Shown: positions 62,558-64,000 of the stretch, piece after piece
Numbering within the stretch: the stretch's first letter is position 1
Layout of the letters: every line of letters starts with the position of its first letter
Assembly (NCBI GenBank): GCA_016702745.1
Contig: JADJDJ010000002.1
Location: 992,001 to 1,056,000 of the forward strand
Reading direction: 5' to 3'
DNA from: Chitinophagaceae bacterium
Lineage (GTDB): Bacteria > Bacteroidota > Bacteroidia > Chitinophagales > Chitinophagaceae
DNA length: 64,000 nucleotides
Translations under genes and position numbers: made by a program
The notes under the pieces: generated by a model
What the model was told of the DNA's origin: nothing
The model's input: the letters and a program-made list of their open reading frames with translations, nothing else
Databases searched by the model: none

Positions 62558-63102
62558 TTAGTGCGGCAATTTGTCTTTGAACCTGCCATAGACCCAGGTT
62601 CCAGCAATGGCACTAAAGAGCGTAACGATCACGACCAGGGCACCGGTACCGATTTGGGCAAACAAAGGACCCGGACAGGCTCCGGTAATGGCCCAACCTA
62701 AACCGAATGTAAGGCCACCATAGATCTGTCCCTTATTGAATTTTTTAGGTTCCAGTCTGATGAGCTCGCCATCAATGGATTTGAGTTTGAATTCTTTGAT
62801 CAGGAATACACTGATAATCCCCACCACCACAGCGGAACCAATGACGCCATACATATGAAAACTCTGGAGCCGGAACATTTCCTGAATACGATACCAGGAA
62901 ATCACTTCAGATTTCACGAGGATGATGCCGAAAAAATACCGGCAATGCCGTATTTGATTTTAGATAAAAGTGGTTTGTCCAGTTCCGAATGATTCACACA
63001 CATGGCGTTTTCGGAGCGGACTTCATAATCCGTATTCACCTGCTGTGCCACAAAGGGTTTTTCACTGCTGGCGATTTCGGGATTTATATTTTGAGTGGAC
63101 AT
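62558..63102 (-). CDS. YeeE/YedE-family (DUF6691) transporter part, frameshifted
   Basis: Two frames: 63102 to 62914 reads MSTQNINPEIASSEKPFVAQ...LLSKIKYGIAGIF; 62917 to 62558 continues VKSEVISWYRIQEMFRLQSFHMYGVIGSAV...GQIYGGLTFGLGWAITGACPGPLFAQIG. One extra T at the T6 run (62931-62936, plus-strand A6) joins them as AGIFFGIILVKSEV, about 181 residues. It has three to four membrane helices; the GACPGP motif holds the conserved Cys. Second half of a split YeeE-type thiosulfate/sulfur transporter with the gene at 63121; 18-bp gap, same operon. The break sits in a homopolymer. Confidence 0.85.
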
Positions 63103-63120
63103 ATTGAAAAATTAATCAGG

Positions 63121-63684
63121 TTAGAGATTTAATACATAAGGCAGGATCAGGTTGGCCATGATAAAACCACCAGCCATAAAACAACAGGTGGCCACCAACG
63201 AAGGCCATTGCAGGTTACTGAGCCCCATGATAGCATGACCGGAAGTACAGCCTCCTGCATAACGGGTACCGAATCCTACCAGGAATCCGCCAAATACCAT
63301 CATGATCAGGCCACGGGCCGTTAACAATTGCGGCCAGGAAAAAATTTCTGAAGGAATCAATCCGCTATAATCAGTGATCCCATATCCGGCCATTTCTGCG
63401 GCCAGTTTAGGATTCACTTCAACCGGATTCGGGTTGGAAAGAAATTGCGCAGCCAGTATTCCTCCAATCAGTATCCCTGCCACAAAAAACAGGTTCCAGA
63501 TTTCTTTTTTCCAGTCGTACTTAAAAAACGGAATATTCGCAGGCACACAGGCGGCACAAACATGCCGGAGCGAAGAAGAGATACCAAATGATTTGTTTCC
63601 AAGAATCAGCAAAAGAGGAACAGTCAGTCCGATTAATGGTCCGGCCACATACCAGGGCCAGGGATTTCTGATAAAGTCAGGCAT
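63121..63684 (-). CDS. YeeE/YedE-family membrane protein (sulfur-compound transporter)
   Basis: 187 residues, about five membrane helices. The family signature GFGTRYAGGCTSGHAIMGLSNLQWPSLVATCCFMAGG is complete, with the conserved Cys for sulfane/thiosulfate passage; HVCAACVPANIPFFKYDWKKE adds a second Cys pair. TsuA (YeeE) imports thiosulfate in E. coli, but in Bacteroidota the split pair sits beside sulfide-oxidation genes and direction is unknown. Promoter with palindrome at 63704-63747. Confidence 0.9.
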   Translation of the reverse strand: MPDFIRNPWPWYVAGPLIGLTVPLLLILGNKSFGISSSLRHVCAACVPANIPFFKYDWKKEIWNLFFVAGILIGGILAAQFLSNPNPVEVNPKLAAEMAGYGITDYSGLIPSEIFSWPQLLTARGLIMMVFGGFLVGFGTRYAGGCTSGHAIMGLSNLQWPSLVATCCFMAGGFIMANLILPYVLNL

Positions 63685-63703
63685 AAAAAATGTTTTTCTG
63701 GTA

Positions 63704-63747
63704 CAAAGTTCCGGTCAGGAAAACCGCTTACTTGTGATATTTATCAC
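63704..63747 (-). promoter_or_regulatory. Crp/Fnr-type site and -7 box of the YeeE-type operon
   Basis: Palindrome GTGATATTTATCAC at 63734-63747; 22 bp away, box GAACTTTG on the minus strand (63704-63711). Confidence 0.75.
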
Positions 63748-63755
63748 AGGAAAAA

Positions 63756-64000
63756 TTAATTCTTTTTGGCCAATTCTTCTTTTTTGGCAATGATGGGCTG
63801 ATAAGGGCCGTATTTGTGTTCTGCTTCCGTAAAGCCATCCACATAAGGACCAAAGGGATGGTCAAATGGTTTTTTGGAAATATCGGGCCAGTCTTTGCTT
63901 AGATCTTTTTTAGGCCGGGGCCGGCTGTTCACAAATGCGGCCAGGTCCCAGGCTTCTTCATTGGTTAATTTGGGTAGATCATGACTGGCCAGATTAAAGG
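63756..64000 (-). CDS. c-type cytochrome, C-terminal part (partial)
   Basis: The 5' end is outside the window; 80 residues are visible, ending AKKEELAKKN. The text LTNEEAWDLAAFVNSRPRP...DWPDISKKPFDHPFGPYVDGF...EHKYGPYQPII is typical of the end of TsdA/SoxA-like c-type cytochromes: WDLAAFVNS is the last helix of a cytochrome c fold and the P-F-D-x-P-F-G-P-Y tail is often seen in Bacteroidota sulfur cytochromes. The haem motif lies upstream and cannot be checked. Upstream gene of the YeeE operon; likely thiosulfate or sulfite electron transfer (inference). Confidence 0.75.
   Translation of the reverse strand, partial: FNLASHDLPKLTNEEAWDLAAFVNSRPRPKKDLSKDWPDISKKPFDHPFGPYVDGFTEAEHKYGPYQPIIAKKEELAKKN

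Noticed and set aside
62347..62613. Minus-strand frame with EFIEIE repeats
   Set aside because: It only translates the 15-bp tandem repeat and part of the promoter; no family likeness.

Overview
The window looks like a chromosome segment of a Bacteroidota bacterium, most likely family Chitinophagaceae. Supporting signs are type IX secretion (T9SS) C-terminal domains, GldF/GldG gliding genes, a MurF-alanine racemase fusion, an HmuY-type haem lipoprotein beside a TonB receptor, DUF983 and DUF6132 proteins, and promoters with the Bacteroidota -7 element TAnnTTTG instead of a sigma70 -10 box. Housekeeping genes have moderate GC; one insert (35.8-38.3 kb) is clearly AT-richer.

Layout. 1-3.9 kb: end of a FecA-like receptor, then a haem-uptake pair (TonB receptor + HmuY lipoprotein). 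4.3-9 kb: small protein, ileS, and a DksA-like protein with a histone-H1-like tail. 9-13.7 kb: envelope proteins (beta-barrel, collagen-like lipoprotein, PhoD-type phosphatase, lipoprotein, YcxB-like) and a GNAT enzyme. 13.9-16.9 kb: acpP-fabF-rnc and a lipoprotein. 16.9-19.7 kb: methylmalonyl-CoA epimerase and iscS-iscU-iscA. 19.9-26.6 kb: gldF-gldG, terC, murF-alr, lspA. 26.7-35.5 kb: two T9SS cargo proteins, fumC, an AP-superfamily phosphatase and a GH29 fucosidase. 35.8-38.3 kb: AT-rich SF1 helicase-nuclease gene with an in-frame stop. 38.6-45.2 kb: enoyl-CoA hydratase, the transglutaminase / alpha-E / ATP-grasp trio, a B12-binding subunit, gltX. 45.3-51 kb: polysaccharide deacetylase remnant, lipoprotein, tatD, tRNA-Ser(GGA), LytTR response regulator and TPR histidine kinase. 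51.3-55.2 kb: secreted or lipoprotein genes, including two repeat (propeller-like) proteins. 55.3-64 kb: a sulfide/persulfide/thiosulfate module.

The main result is in the last 9 kb. Six transcription units there (small membrane proteins + thioredoxin + DUF983; sulfide:quinone reductase; persulfide dioxygenase-rhodanese; thioredoxin + methyltransferase; a Kelch-like secreted protein; YeeE/YedE transporter genes) each have a GTGA-N6-TCAC type palindrome, the signature of Crp/Fnr-family regulators. In all six exactly 22 bp separates the palindrome from a -7-like box, placing the site near -41. This describes a coherent activator-dependent sulfur regulon with several uncharacterised members. The regulator is not in the window.

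Several genes (iscU, gldF, a sugar dehydrogenase, gltX, a polysaccharide deacetylase, a response regulator, its kinase, a YeeE protein) are broken by single-base shifts, mostly in short homopolymers. Because some are normally indispensable, uncorrected sequencing indels are the likeliest cause. The helicase differs: its break is an in-frame stop. Intergenic DNA holds several families of hairpin repeats; one shows compensatory base changes between copies.
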